From Flavisolibacter longurius (lineage in GTDB: Bacteria > Bacteroidota > Bacteroidia > Chitinophagales > Chitinophagaceae): 64,000 nt of DNA. A program made the translations under genes and the position numbers. Below the pieces are notes generated by a model. The model ran no database searches. It saw nothing but the letters and a program-made list of their open reading frames with translations, and had not been told where the DNA came from. The first letter of the stretch is position 1; every line of letters begins with the position of its first letter. The stretch spans positions 1 through 64,000 of the forward strand of contig JACJGO010000003.1 in NCBI GenBank assembly GCA_014163555.1, written 5' to 3'. Of the stretch, positions 18,543-27,129 are shown in pieces.

Positions 18543-19462
18543 GCCGGACCGGAAAACTTCACATTGCCTACGATCCCATTTATGCGCATCCCCTGCCGGA
18601 AGGGCACCGTTTCCCGATGCTGAAGTATGAACTCATTCCGCAACAACTACTTTATGAAGGGATGATAACCGAAGGTGCTTTGTTCTCACCCTTGCCTTGT
18701 CCCGATGATGTGGTGTTGCTCACCCATGATGCGGACTACCTGCAAAAGCTGAAAGAGCAAACGCTGTCGGCTCGGGAGCAGCGACGGATTGGTTTTCCGC
18801 AGTCGCCCCAATTAACCCAGCGGGAACTGATCATCACCCAGGGCACCATCGACTGCTGCTTCCATGCCATGCAAAATGGCGTTGCGCTGAATGTGGCTGG
18901 CGGTACCCACCATGCCTTTGCCGACAGGGGAGAAGGCTTTTGCCTCCTCAATGATTTCGCCGTGGCTGCTAATTTTTTATTGCACAAAGGACTGGCAAAA
19001 AAGGTTCTTGTCATTGACCTAGATGTGCACCAGGGCAACGGCACGGCAAAGATCTTTGAAGGCGATGACCGCGTATTTACTTTCAGTATGCACGGCCGCA
19101 ATAATTATCCTTTTCACAAGGAAAAAAGTGATTTGGATGTAGAAATACTGGATGGCACAACCGATGAAACGTACTTACAATTGCTGACATCTCATCTTCC
19201 TTCCTTGCTGGAAACGGTGAAGCCTGATATTGCTTTTTACCTCTCCGGTGTGGACATTTTGGAAACCGATAAATTCGGGAAGCTGAAAGTCACTATCAAC
19301 GGTTGCTTCGAACGGGATCGCATTGTTTTCTCTTTGCTAAAAGCTGCCAACATTTCCTGCGTAGTGGCCATGGGCGGAGGCTATTCGCCTCAGGTAAAAA
19401 CAATTGTAGAAGCGCACTGCAATACGTTCAAACTGGCAAAGGAAATTTGGGAGTTGGAATAA
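18539..19462 (+). CDS. Histone deacetylase superfamily protein
   Basis: The product has 307 residues. Zinc-amidohydrolase motifs are clear: GGTHHAFADRGEGFCLLND (tandem His near 125), VIDLDVHQGNGT (D-x-D-x-H, about 160-164), YLSGVDILETD (third Asp) and the glycine loop AMGGGYSP. The fold removes acyl groups from amines; bacterial members act on small acetylated polyamines or on proteins. The substrate is not known here. Its start overlaps the phosphoesterase stop as ATGA, which implies coupled translation with the helicase and phosphoesterase genes. That company is a reason to ask whether it deacetylates a DNA-bound protein, but this is only a guess. Confidence 0.88.
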   Translation: MSRTGKLHIAYDPIYAHPLPEGHRFPMLKYELIPQQLLYEGMITEGALFSPLPCPDDVVLLTHDADYLQKLKEQTLSAREQRRIGFPQSPQLTQRELIITQGTIDCCFHAMQNGVALNVAGGTHHAFADRGEGFCLLNDFAVAANFLLHKGLAKKVLVIDLDVHQGNGTAKIFEGDDRVFTFSMHGRNNYPFHKEKSDLDVEILDGTTDETYLQLLTSHLPSLLETVKPDIAFYLSGVDILETDKFGKLKVTINGCFERDRIVFSLLKAANISCVVAMGGGYSPQVKTIVEAHCNTFKLAKEIWELE

Positions 19463-19516
19463 GCGGTGAGCTGCGAGCTTTGAGCTGTGAGCAATGGTTG
19501 GCCGGTGAAGAACGCA

Positions 19517-19556
19517 ATATCCCAATATCTAATATCCCATATCTCAATATCTCAAC
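19517..19556. repeat. Short AT-rich low-complexity run
   Basis: Words such as AATATC, CCATATC and TCAATATC recur in the gap between the convergent HDAC and DUF5916-type genes. Just before it GTGAGCTGCGAGCTTTGAGC shows the same style. No matching inverted arm was found. Confidence 0.4.
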
Positions 19557-19567
19557 TATCCTCTCTC

Positions 19568-22078
19568 TTACTTCTTCCTCCTCAGTTGGTTGTAATCAAG
19601 AAAGTAGATAAGCTTCACCGTTAGCTCGTTTCCGTGCGAAATGCGGAAGGTGTTCTTCAGGTTGTGAATATAGTCTGTGCCCGAACCCACGGCATAGGGG
19701 TCGCCCAGCCAGTTTTTATAGCCAACGATCACGCGGCTGCCGAGGCGGAAATCCCAGGTTAAAAAAGCATCCACGTTGAACAGGTTGTAATTGTCGTTCT
19801 GGCTGCTGATAAAGGGCCTTGGGCGGTGCGTGCCATCGGCCGCCACGGTGTAAAAGCTGTTATAGGCCACGTTGTTCCAGTAGTGGCGGGTACGCAGGGA
19901 AATGTTCAGTCGCGAGGTAAAGCTGTAGTTCCCGGTAAGGATGGTAGTCGTCTGCACATTCTGCCGGTAGCCGATAATAGGCTCTCCATTGGGCTCCCGC
20001 AAAAAGGCAAAACCAATCTGGTTCTGGTCATCTTCGCGGTTTAGCGAAAGATCCAGGGTAAAGCGATTGTTGAAGCGGTACCGGGCTCCCAGGTTGGTAT
20101 GGAAGAAGTTTCCGCCTTTTATATCGGAACGGGTATAGCCCAAGGTATAGCTGACAAACAGCTTTTTCCGGCTGTCGGTGCTGCCCTGCAGCGACAGGTA
20201 ATGAAAGGCCGGCCGTTTGAGGTAGCGGTTGGGTGTACGCAATTCAAAATAATCGTGTTGCGAAAAGGGCTGTGTGCCGATGTTCACCGTTATATCCCAA
20301 AAATTGCGGAAGTACCAAAAGGCTGTTGCGTACACTTCGTACTGATTAAATGCATTGGGCTTGTACATGCGGGTGTAGCGGGTGCCCAGCCGGTAGCGGT
20401 ACGAAAGAAACCTGTCCGTTGCCGTTAGCTGGTTGTGGCTGATGGTGGCATCGTAAATCACCTCGTTGGGCGCCTGCAGGTAACCCATGTCATTCGGGTC
20501 AAACTGGTGGGAGGTTATGCTGGACGTAAAATTGTATTGCAGCTTTCCACTCACCTTACCGGCAAAAAACGTGGTCTTAAAGCCATCATACGGTTTCACC
20601 ACCAGGCGACCATTGATGCGGGCTGTATCGTCTATCAGGTTAATGCCATACGAAGAGTAGTCGAGACTGGGCAGGGATGAATAGCCAAAGATCTTGCTGT
20701 ATCGCCCCGTCACCTTTACCTGGAACTGGTTATCAGGAGTAAAATAGGCATAATCCAACCCGGTGACGTTGGCATCCCGGGCCGCTCCGCTACGCACCAC
20801 GTTGGTATTAGTAAAGGTGAGGTAAGAACGGTCTTTCAGCGCCTGGTCAAGCACCACCAGGTTAAAATTGGTTAGAGGTTCGGTTTCAAACGTAGATTCT
20901 CTCCCTGTAAAATCGTTGCGTACCGTGGCCTTCATCGGTGCTGTAACGGCATTGAACACACCTACACCCAACTTTCCTTTTGTGCGACCTGAAAGCTTGA
21001 TGGCGTTGTAAAGCTGAGTGATGGAAGGGTTTTTCACCACGGTGCTGTTAGGCATTTCCTGTGCGGTATAATACCCGGTAGGTACGGCACCAATCCGCCG
21101 CGAATAAAACAACCCTGACTTTTTAAACAGCTCAGTTCCTTCTGTAAAAAACGGGCGGTTTTCCTGGAAAAGCTGTTCGAAGGGGGAGAGGTTATTGATG
21201 ACATTATCGGAGATCACCTGGCCAAAGTCAGGGATCAGGGTAGCATCAAGGGTAAAGCTTTCGTTGATGCCGTACTTAACATCCATACCCCCATTGCGCA
21301 GCACTTCTTTGTCCTTCACATGATTCTCGGGATAGTACCGAATGCCACCCGAGAGGTAGGGCGAAAAGCTAAGGCGCAGGGGTGGGGTAATGTTTTGAAG
21401 GTTGGCAAACTGGCCGAACTGGTTGATGAACCCGTTCTCGTTTGGATTAACCGGGTTCCAGTACGCCATTTCGTTGCTGCGGCGGATGTAGCGCAGGAAC
21501 TGCAGTCCCCAGGTTTGCACCTCTTTTTTCGCAAAGCGGATGGAAAAATAGGGAATCCGCATTTCCACGGTCCAGCCGTCGGCTGTGCCCTGCGTTTCGC
21601 TTTGCCAGACGGCATCCCAGGAGCGGTCGCCAAAATCGCCCCAGCTTGGATTGGCTGATGCGTTGAGCTTGGCGTCGGTTTGCACGTTGGCCGGTGTTAC
21701 CAGGAACTGGAAGCCATTTTGTTTGTCATTATAGGTATCCAGGAAAACGGAGAAATAGTCGGCATCCTGCTGCTGCTCTCCGTCCCTTGCCGTCAGTTGC
21801 CTGCGGATCTGCGAAGGCTGGTCGAACAACTGCGCGGCAATGTACACGGCATCATCATCGTACAGGATACGAACCGTTGTTTTAGCCGAAGCGGGTTGAC
21901 CATAATTGGGGGAATGCTGCACAAAATCGGTTGCAAGAGGGGCCTGCAGCCAGATGGCATCGTCAAGTTTTCCATCAATAACCGGGGGTACAGATGACTT
22001 GACTGCAGTTAGTGTTTTTTGTGTTAGCCCTCTCAACGTCAATAGCAGAACGAAGAGGAGGAGAAGCCCTCTCAACAT
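19568..22078 (-). CDS. DUF5916-type outer membrane protein with N-terminal CBM9-like domain
   Basis: The product has 836 residues from ATG 22078, chosen because a clean signal peptide (MLRGLLLLFVLLLTLRG) starts there. Residues about 25-210 form a CBM9-like sandwich (VIDGKLDDAIWLQAP, DDDAVYIAAQLFD, DADYFSVFLDTYNDKQNGF). The rest is a long series of amphipathic aromatic strands ending FLDYNQLRRKK, consistent with an outer-membrane barrel. Proteins of this build are common in Bacteroidota and of unknown function. It faces the regulator gene 71 nt upstream on the same strand. The reading frame is intact. Confidence 0.8.
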   Translation of the reverse strand: MLRGLLLLFVLLLTLRGLTQKTLTAVKSSVPPVIDGKLDDAIWLQAPLATDFVQHSPNYGQPASAKTTVRILYDDDAVYIAAQLFDQPSQIRRQLTARDGEQQQDADYFSVFLDTYNDKQNGFQFLVTPANVQTDAKLNASANPSWGDFGDRSWDAVWQSETQGTADGWTVEMRIPYFSIRFAKKEVQTWGLQFLRYIRRSNEMAYWNPVNPNENGFINQFGQFANLQNITPPLRLSFSPYLSGGIRYYPENHVKDKEVLRNGGMDVKYGINESFTLDATLIPDFGQVISDNVINNLSPFEQLFQENRPFFTEGTELFKKSGLFYSRRIGAVPTGYYTAQEMPNSTVVKNPSITQLYNAIKLSGRTKGKLGVGVFNAVTAPMKATVRNDFTGRESTFETEPLTNFNLVVLDQALKDRSYLTFTNTNVVRSGAARDANVTGLDYAYFTPDNQFQVKVTGRYSKIFGYSSLPSLDYSSYGINLIDDTARINGRLVVKPYDGFKTTFFAGKVSGKLQYNFTSSITSHQFDPNDMGYLQAPNEVIYDATISHNQLTATDRFLSYRYRLGTRYTRMYKPNAFNQYEVYATAFWYFRNFWDITVNIGTQPFSQHDYFELRTPNRYLKRPAFHYLSLQGSTDSRKKLFVSYTLGYTRSDIKGGNFFHTNLGARYRFNNRFTLDLSLNREDDQNQIGFAFLREPNGEPIIGYRQNVQTTTILTGNYSFTSRLNISLRTRHYWNNVAYNSFYTVAADGTHRPRPFISSQNDNYNLFNVDAFLTWDFRLGSRVIVGYKNWLGDPYAVGSGTDYIHNLKNTFRISHGNELTVKLIYFLDYNQLRRKK

Positions 22079-22149
22079 GCATGCAGTTTTGGCGAAAGCG
22101 TAAATATAATTGACATCGGGAATATTTACGCTATATCTCACCAAAAAAT

Positions 22150-22899
22150 TTATGACATCCGCTTCTTCAATACACTGACCTGTTCCTGCAGGTTGCTGAC
22201 AAGATTAGCCAGGTTGTTTACGTCCCAGCGCTGCTGTGTATTGGCTTTGGAAATGATCATCTGGGCCTGCCAGAGTTCTAAAATCTCATCGGTTCCTACG
22301 TTATAGGGCTGGTAGGCAGGGTTGTCGCTAATCAGGGTAAACTTGTTTTTCTGGCGGTTGTTTTTGAGGACCCGCTTGTACACGATGCCATCAGTTTTTG
22401 ACACCACCACGTAGGTATTGTTGGATTTGATTTCTTCCAGGTCTTGCACTTTTTCGCCCACAATCACGCTGCCGCTGGGCGTGGGCATCATTGAGTCGCC
22501 TACGATTTCAAAAGCACGATAGTCACCACCGCTCAGCATGGGAAGAGTAAAGGTGTTCAGTTCGTCAATAAATTCCGGGTCGGAATATCCGGCCAGGTAA
22601 CCGGCAGCGGCTTTCACCGGAACAAAAGGAATATCCGTGCGTCCGGCTGCCAGTTTTTGGGCCCGGCGGCGGGAGAGGTAACTTGTTTTGTTGTCGCTCA
22701 CATCGCGGCGAAGCAGATCGTCCAACTTAAGCTTGAACATATCGGCTACGGCTTCCAGTATCTCGATACGGGGTTCGGCTCTTTCTTCTTCATACGCACC
22801 GAGGAGCGATCGTTTGATACGCAGTTTCTGAGCAAATTCTTCCTGTGTCCAGCCCCGTAGCTTACGCAGGTATTTGAGGTTTTTATTGGCAAACGACAT
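22150..22899 (-). CDS. XRE-family regulator with S24 (LexA-like) peptidase domain
   Basis: The product has 249 residues. An N-terminal helix-turn-helix (about 8-64, LRKLRGWTQEEFAQKL) is followed by a linker containing a possible Ala-Gly self-cleavage site (YLAGYS, about 101-106). The S24 domain has Ser136 in EIVGDSMMP and Lys175 in IVYKRV, the expected catalytic pair. Such proteins bind operator DNA and may be inactivated by RecA-stimulated autocleavage. The C-terminal 40 residues look like a coiled coil (NLANLVSNLQEQVSVLKKR). It is transcribed toward the DUF5916-type gene and may control it and the divergent surE unit. There is no sign of a prophage around it. Confidence 0.88.
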   Translation of the reverse strand: MSFANKNLKYLRKLRGWTQEEFAQKLRIKRSLLGAYEEERAEPRIEILEAVADMFKLKLDDLLRRDVSDNKTSYLSRRRAQKLAAGRTDIPFVPVKAAAGYLAGYSDPEFIDELNTFTLPMLSGGDYRAFEIVGDSMMPTPSGSVIVGEKVQDLEEIKSNNTYVVVSKTDGIVYKRVLKNNRQKNKFTLISDNPAYQPYNVGTDEILELWQAQMIISKANTQQRWDVNNLANLVSNLQEQVSVLKKRMS

Positions 22900-22938
22900 G
22901 CACTAATAATTTTAGCCGCAAAATACTAATTTATTTAG

Positions 22939-23078
22939 AAATGGTGAGTGGTGAATTGTGAGTGGTGATTTTTTTTTCTGTCAAATTTTTTCGAAATAAG
23001 ATGCAGTTCGGTTGCCAGCGAAGAAATAAAAGAAAAAGATTCTTCTGCTCACTACTGACCACTCGCCACTCACCATTT
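22939..23078. repeat. Imperfect inverted repeat with GGTGAGT words
   Basis: The left arm 22939-22968 and right arm 23049-23078 (30 nt each) pair at 25 positions. The arms repeat the word GTGAGTG or GTGAATTG. The 80-nt centre has a T9 run. It occupies most of the gap between the divergent regulator and surE. Confidence 0.8.
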
Positions 23079-23129
23079 GGTTTTCCGTTATTTCTGGTTC
23101 AAATTTGCAGGAAGCATAAAACTGTAGGC

Positions 23130-23921
23130 ATGGAAGAACAGCGAGAACCGGTCATACTTGTCACGAATGATGATGGCATCAATGCGCCCGGCATCCGGAA
23201 CCTGGTAGAAGCGGTAAGAGGGTTGGGAAAGATCGTGGTCGTGGCGCCAGACAAACCCCAATCGGGCATGGGACATGCTATCACCATCGGGGTTCCGCTG
23301 CGGCTACACCGGGTTCACCTTTTTGATGGCATTGAATCGTACCAGTGCACCGGCACACCGGTGGATTGCGTCAAGCTGGCCGTTGACAAAGTGCTGCACC
23401 AAAAGCCCGATATCTGCATCAGCGGAATCAATCATGGGGCCAATCACAGCATCAACGTCATTTATTCGGGTACAATGTCGGCGGCGGTGGAAGCGGCGAT
23501 TGAAAGCATTCCGTCCATTGGCTTTTCCCTGCTCGATTATGCTCTGGAAGCTGACTTCAGCGCTGCCCGCAAATATGCCCGCATTTTGGTGGAGCAGATG
23601 TTGAAGCACCCAGTCGACAAGCACTGTGTGCTGAATGTAAACTTTCCCATTGCGACCCCGGAACAGATCAACGGCATAAAAATCTGCCGTCAGGCCTATG
23701 CCAAATACGAAGAAGACTTCCTGGAACGTTTAGATCCACACGGACGCAAGTATTATTGGCTCACCGGTGAGTTTGTAAACTTTGATGAAGGTACCGATAC
23801 GGATGTATGGGCGCTGGCCAATAACTATGTTAGCGTGGTGCCGGTGCAGTTTGATTTAACCAACTATAAACAAAAGCAACAAATTGAAAACGACTGGGAC
23901 ATTTTTTCTGAAAAGGGATAA
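23130..23921 (+). CDS. surE: 5'/3'-nucleotidase SurE
   Basis: The product has 263 residues, normal for SurE. The start ATG 23130 gives MEEQREPVILVTNDDGINAPG, with the metal-binding NDDG right after the first strand. PDKPQSGMGHAIT follows, then GTPVDCVKLAV and CISGINHGANHSINVIYSGTMSAA, all family hallmarks. The enzyme removes phosphate from nucleoside monophosphates and is a stationary-phase survival factor. Its last 38 bases overlap the next small gene. The order surE, small membrane protein, lpxB suggests one transcript. Confidence 0.95.
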   Translation: MEEQREPVILVTNDDGINAPGIRNLVEAVRGLGKIVVVAPDKPQSGMGHAITIGVPLRLHRVHLFDGIESYQCTGTPVDCVKLAVDKVLHQKPDICISGINHGANHSINVIYSGTMSAAVEAAIESIPSIGFSLLDYALEADFSAARKYARILVEQMLKHPVDKHCVLNVNFPIATPEQINGIKICRQAYAKYEEDFLERLDPHGRKYYWLTGEFVNFDEGTDTDVWALANNYVSVVPVQFDLTNYKQKQQIENDWDIFSEKG

Positions 23922-24198
23922 TTTGCAATTGGGATTGCTGCTGGGATTTTTGCTGCCTTTACTGGTTTTCCTGATTATTTACCTGGTGCGTTTCAGCGAG
24001 GCCTCCCTGCCGGATTTCCTAGATACGTTTGCTGAGCAGAAAGGGCTGATCACGTTTTTTGGCGTGTGGAGCCTGGTGACTAACATTGCCCTCTTTACCT
24101 ACTACGTCAATACGCAAAAAGACAAAACAGCCAAAGGCGTTTTTGCCGTTACACTTTTGTATGGCCTTGGCGTTTTGCTGGCAAAAGTGCTGATCTGA
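23884..24198 (+). CDS. Small membrane protein between surE and lpxB
   Basis: The product has 104 residues with three likely membrane spans (about residues 16-36, 55-75 and 85-103). The first begins LQLGLLLGFLLPLLVFLIIY. No ATG precedes the conserved part; the reading starts at TTG 23884 inside the end of surE, or possibly at a later TTG (23923). The overlap suggests translational coupling. I do not know the function; its place before lpxB suggests an envelope role. Confidence 0.7.
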   Translation: MKTTGTFFLKRDNLQLGLLLGFLLPLLVFLIIYLVRFSEASLPDFLDTFAEQKGLITFFGVWSLVTNIALFTYYVNTQKDKTAKGVFAVTLLYGLGVLLAKVLI

Positions 24199-24419
24199 TT
24201 CAGGGTTCGACTTTCGATGTTTTCTGTTTTTGCTAGCAATCTTTGCATAACACATCAATAAAAAAATAGCCTTGCCGGACCAATCTGGTTGGGAAGACTT
24301 GTATGCTTGCCGGTTAATGCAAACAGCATTTCAAAATTGTTAGGAACTCTTCCTAGCCAATAACATCGAACAGTAAACCTCCAACTCCAAACCTTAAACA
24401 TCTTCTATCTTTACTGCCG

Positions 24420-25604
24420 ATGAAATACTACCTCATTGCCGGAGAAGCGTCGGGGGATTTGCACGGCAGTAACCTGATTAAAGAATTAAAAAAGCTGGAC
24501 AAGGACGCTGCCATCCGCTGCTGGGGCGGCGACCTGATGGAAACTGCCGGCGGCCAGGTGGTAAAGCATTACCGTGATTTGGCATTTATGGGATTTGTGG
24601 AAGTGGTAATGAACCTGCGGACCATTATGGCCAATCTGACATTCTGCAAACAAGATATTGCTGCATTTGATCCTGACGTTGTGGTGCTGATCGATTACCC
24701 GGGTTTTAACCTGCGCATAGCCAAATGGGCAAAGGCCTCCGGATTCAACGTCATCTATTATATCTCCCCACAAGTATGGGCCTGGAAGGAAAACCGGGTG
24801 AAAGGCATCCGGCAGTGGGTGGATAAAATGCTCGTGATCCTGCCGTTTGAAAAGGCCTTTTACCAGAAATGGGATTACAAAGTGGACTACATCGGCCACC
24901 CTTTGGTGCAGGTGGTTGACGAAGCCATTCAGGAAAAAACGGGTACGCCTCTCCGTTGTTTGCAACCCTCCACGCAACAAACCGTTGACGTTATTGAAAA
25001 TGAATGGGAGGGACATGCTTTGGTAGCCCTGTTGCCTGGAAGCCGCAAACAGGAAATCGCTGTGAAACTGCCGGTGATGCTGGAAGCAGCAAAATTATTT
25101 CCTTCCTACCGGTTCATTATTGCGCAGGCACCGGGACAGCCCCTTTCGTTTTACCAGGAACTGACGGCCGCTTATCCCAATGTATGGATTGCTTTATCCG
25201 GGCAAACCTATACGCTGCTAACAAAAGCAAAAGCTGCACTGGTTACCTCCGGAACTGCCACCTTGGAAACGGCGCTTTTTAGCGTACCGCAGGTTGTTTG
25301 TTACAAGGGTTCTGCCATTTCGTACCAGATCGCAAAACGACTGGTTAAGATTAAATACATATCACTGGTTAATCTGATTATGGACAAACCGGTGGTGAAA
25401 GAATTGATCCAGGGGGAGCTAACGATTTCCAACATACAACATGAACTGGATGCTATCCTTCATAAAGAAGAAAAGATCGGCAAGATGTTGTCTGACTACA
25501 GGGAATTAAGAGCCATCCTGCAAAAAGAAGGCAATGCTTCGGCCCGGGCGGCACAGGAAATTGTCGGTTACCTGCAGGCTGCTAACGCGTCGAAAGCCGG
25601 ATGA
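24420..25604 (+). CDS. lpxB: Lipid-A-disaccharide synthase
   Basis: The product has 394 residues. The N-terminus MKYYLIAGEASGDLHGSNLI carries the LpxB GEASGD signature. Further family stretches are DYPGFNLRIAKWAK, YYISPQVWAWKENRVK, YIGHPL, ALLPGSRKQEI, TSGTATLETAL and VVCYKGSAISYQIAK. It joins UDP-diacylglucosamine to lipid X in lipid A synthesis at the inner membrane. TATCTTTA 12 nt before the ATG resembles a -7 box, so it may have its own promoter. Its 3' end overlaps a small convergent gene by 23 bases. Confidence 0.95.
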   Translation: MKYYLIAGEASGDLHGSNLIKELKKLDKDAAIRCWGGDLMETAGGQVVKHYRDLAFMGFVEVVMNLRTIMANLTFCKQDIAAFDPDVVVLIDYPGFNLRIAKWAKASGFNVIYYISPQVWAWKENRVKGIRQWVDKMLVILPFEKAFYQKWDYKVDYIGHPLVQVVDEAIQEKTGTPLRCLQPSTQQTVDVIENEWEGHALVALLPGSRKQEIAVKLPVMLEAAKLFPSYRFIIAQAPGQPLSFYQELTAAYPNVWIALSGQTYTLLTKAKAALVTSGTATLETALFSVPQVVCYKGSAISYQIAKRLVKIKYISLVNLIMDKPVVKELIQGELTISNIQHELDAILHKEEKIGKMLSDYRELRAILQKEGNASARAAQEIVGYLQAANASKAG

Positions 25605-25746
25605 TCAGAATGATCAGTGCCAGTATAAACAGCAGCAGGCTCAATCGGTTGATGCCATGCATGTACTTAACAAACGACGACTTTGGCCGGTTCGGATCGG
25701 GCTTGCGCAGGTAAAGGTATTCGGCTAATTGTTTCAGGACTCCCAT
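25582..25746 (-). CDS. Small membrane protein, DUF6728-like (54 residues)
   Basis: Reading the minus strand from ATG 25746 gives a 54-residue protein. It opens MGVLKQLAEYLYLRKPDPNR, continues KYMHGINRLS and ends in one strong membrane span (LLLFILALIILIIRL). I recall a small Bacteroidota family with the same plan (YLYLRKPDP, MHGINR, one span), listed as DUF6728, but I could not check. The gene is convergent with lpxB and its stop lies inside the lpxB end. Function unknown. Confidence 0.75.
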   Translation of the reverse strand: MGVLKQLAEYLYLRKPDPNRPKSSFVKYMHGINRLSLLLFILALIILIIRLSTR

Positions 25747-25779
25747 AACTGATTTCTGCCGGTAAAATTACAAGTAGTT

Positions 25780-25891
25780 AGGGCTGCGAAAATGTGAAAA
25801 CGTGAAAAGTGAAACGTCAGACGTGAAACCAAGGGATATCTTTTCTTAAGAGCCCTAATTTCACCTTTCACGTGTACCGTTTCACAACCCT
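25780..25891. repeat. Imperfect inverted repeat with GTGAAA words
   Basis: The left arm 25780-25814 (AGGGCTGCGAAAATGTGAAA and on) pairs with 25859-25891 (to CCGTTTCACAACCCT). The arms repeat the word CGTGAAA. The centre is 44 nt. It lies between the small membrane protein gene and a weak minus-strand gene. Confidence 0.7.
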
Positions 25892-26084
25892 ACGGTGCCG
25901 GGTTGCGCCGGAAACCGTCCTGCCGTTTGTACAGGTCGCGGATGTTCATGCTGTCGGGAGTAGCCCTGGGAAATACAGCGCTTGCGGTACTGCGTTTTTT
26001 TCGTTTGTCAGCTGTAGACTTGCCGCCTGCGGGGTGCACCACCTGTTCGAAATAAGTGTAAACGTTATGGAGATACGTATTCAT
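25890..26084 (-). CDS. Small hypothetical protein
   Basis: The 64-residue reading from ATG 26084 opens MNTYLHNVYTYFEQVVHP and has a basic middle (KSTADKRKKRST). Codon use resembles its neighbours. Its stop touches the edge of the inverted repeat. Upstream ATGs at 26114 and 26126 are possible starts. I do not recognise it and it may not be a gene. Confidence 0.4.
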   Translation of the reverse strand: MNTYLHNVYTYFEQVVHPAGGKSTADKRKKRSTASAVFPRATPDSMNIRDLYKRQDGFRRNPAP

Positions 26085-26238
26085 TTTCAAGAGGATTTTG
26101 GAATAGTTTGACATCAGTTTTGGCAAAAGGTTTTTTCAAACAATTGTTAATACAGATATTTCAAACTTACAGCAGGAGACCAAAAAAGTCAAGTGAAAAA
26201 ATACGTAAAAAATGGGATGCCCAACGACGCTGTTTCTT

Positions 26239-27096
26239 TTACGGAAGAAATGGATAATCGCGGTCAGAGCGCTTTTTTTCCTGCTCCTGTTCCCTTTCTT
26301 CCGGCGTTTTCATACTATTGTAGCGCAGTTTCATAGCAAGGGCATAGCCGTCTAAATCCGGGAACAAACTGGCCCGGTGCAGGTTCATTTTCAGCAGTTC
26401 GCGAAGGGCCTGTTTTTTATGGCAGGATGGAATCTCCAACTTTATTATGGCCTGATGCATGGTGTCTCGTAAAAACTGCAACTGCTCCATAAATGGCGCT
26501 TCCGAAGTGCCGGTGCTTAAGAATATGGATTGCTGCAGGGAGTAACGCCGGTTCATGCGAAAAGGCTCTACCGGAAAAACAAGGCGTTTGTTGTTTTGGT
26601 GAAACAAAACTTCAAACAGCTTTTCATTGATCAGGTTTTGCGTTGCTTTAAGCGCATCGCCAAATTCATGGGAAAGAATCTCCAGTGCAGCTTCCCGCAG
26701 GTGTTCTACATGAAGACACCATACGGCTACAAAATAGTCTTCTTTTACCGGGGCAAATTCATAGGCAAAATAGGCAGCAATAAACGGGGATTTAGTAAGG
26801 TCGAGGAGGCGGGTAGGAGCGCCGTGGTGCTGCATCAGCGCCAGCCATTCGATAAGGTGTTCCGGGATGTGGTCTCGTGATAGGTAATTGCGGGCACCGC
26901 GTTGAAACTCGGCTACAAATTTTTCTTCCACACCATTGCCTTGCAGGATAAAATCGGTACGCTCAATGGCATTGTTCAAAACCCAGTCGGCATTGGCTTG
27001 TCCCCGAAAGGCCCATTTCTCCGAAAACTGTTCCACATACCGGCTAAAATCCTCAAAGGAATCCAACCGTACCGTTGTATAGCTGTATGGATTCAT
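26239..27096 (-). CDS. FRG-domain protein
   Basis: The product has 285 residues. The FRG motif is near residue 30 (KWAFRGQANADW), and the second conserved block HHGAPTRLLDLTKSPFIAAYFA-like follows near 110. These are the markers of the FRG domain, found in proteins of phages, mobile DNA and candidate defence loci. An ADP-ribosyl-type activity has been suggested for the domain but is not shown. The C-terminus is basic and acidic (EREQEQEKKRSDRD). A small gene lies 33 nt upstream on the same strand and may be its partner. Confidence 0.82.
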   Translation of the reverse strand: MNPYSYTTVRLDSFEDFSRYVEQFSEKWAFRGQANADWVLNNAIERTDFILQGNGVEEKFVAEFQRGARNYLSRDHIPEHLIEWLALMQHHGAPTRLLDLTKSPFIAAYFAYEFAPVKEDYFVAVWCLHVEHLREAALEILSHEFGDALKATQNLINEKLFEVLFHQNNKRLVFPVEPFRMNRRYSLQQSIFLSTGTSEAPFMEQLQFLRDTMHQAIIKLEIPSCHKKQALRELLKMNLHRASLFPDLDGYALAMKLRYNSMKTPEEREQEQEKKRSDRDYPFLP

Positions 27097-27129
27097 TGCG
27101 AAAAGCCGTAAAAATTTTACGCCAGCAGG

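Noticed and set aside
22939-23078. CRISPR-like array or tandem repeat
   Set aside because: The short words form two arms of one inverted repeat; there are no regular spacers.
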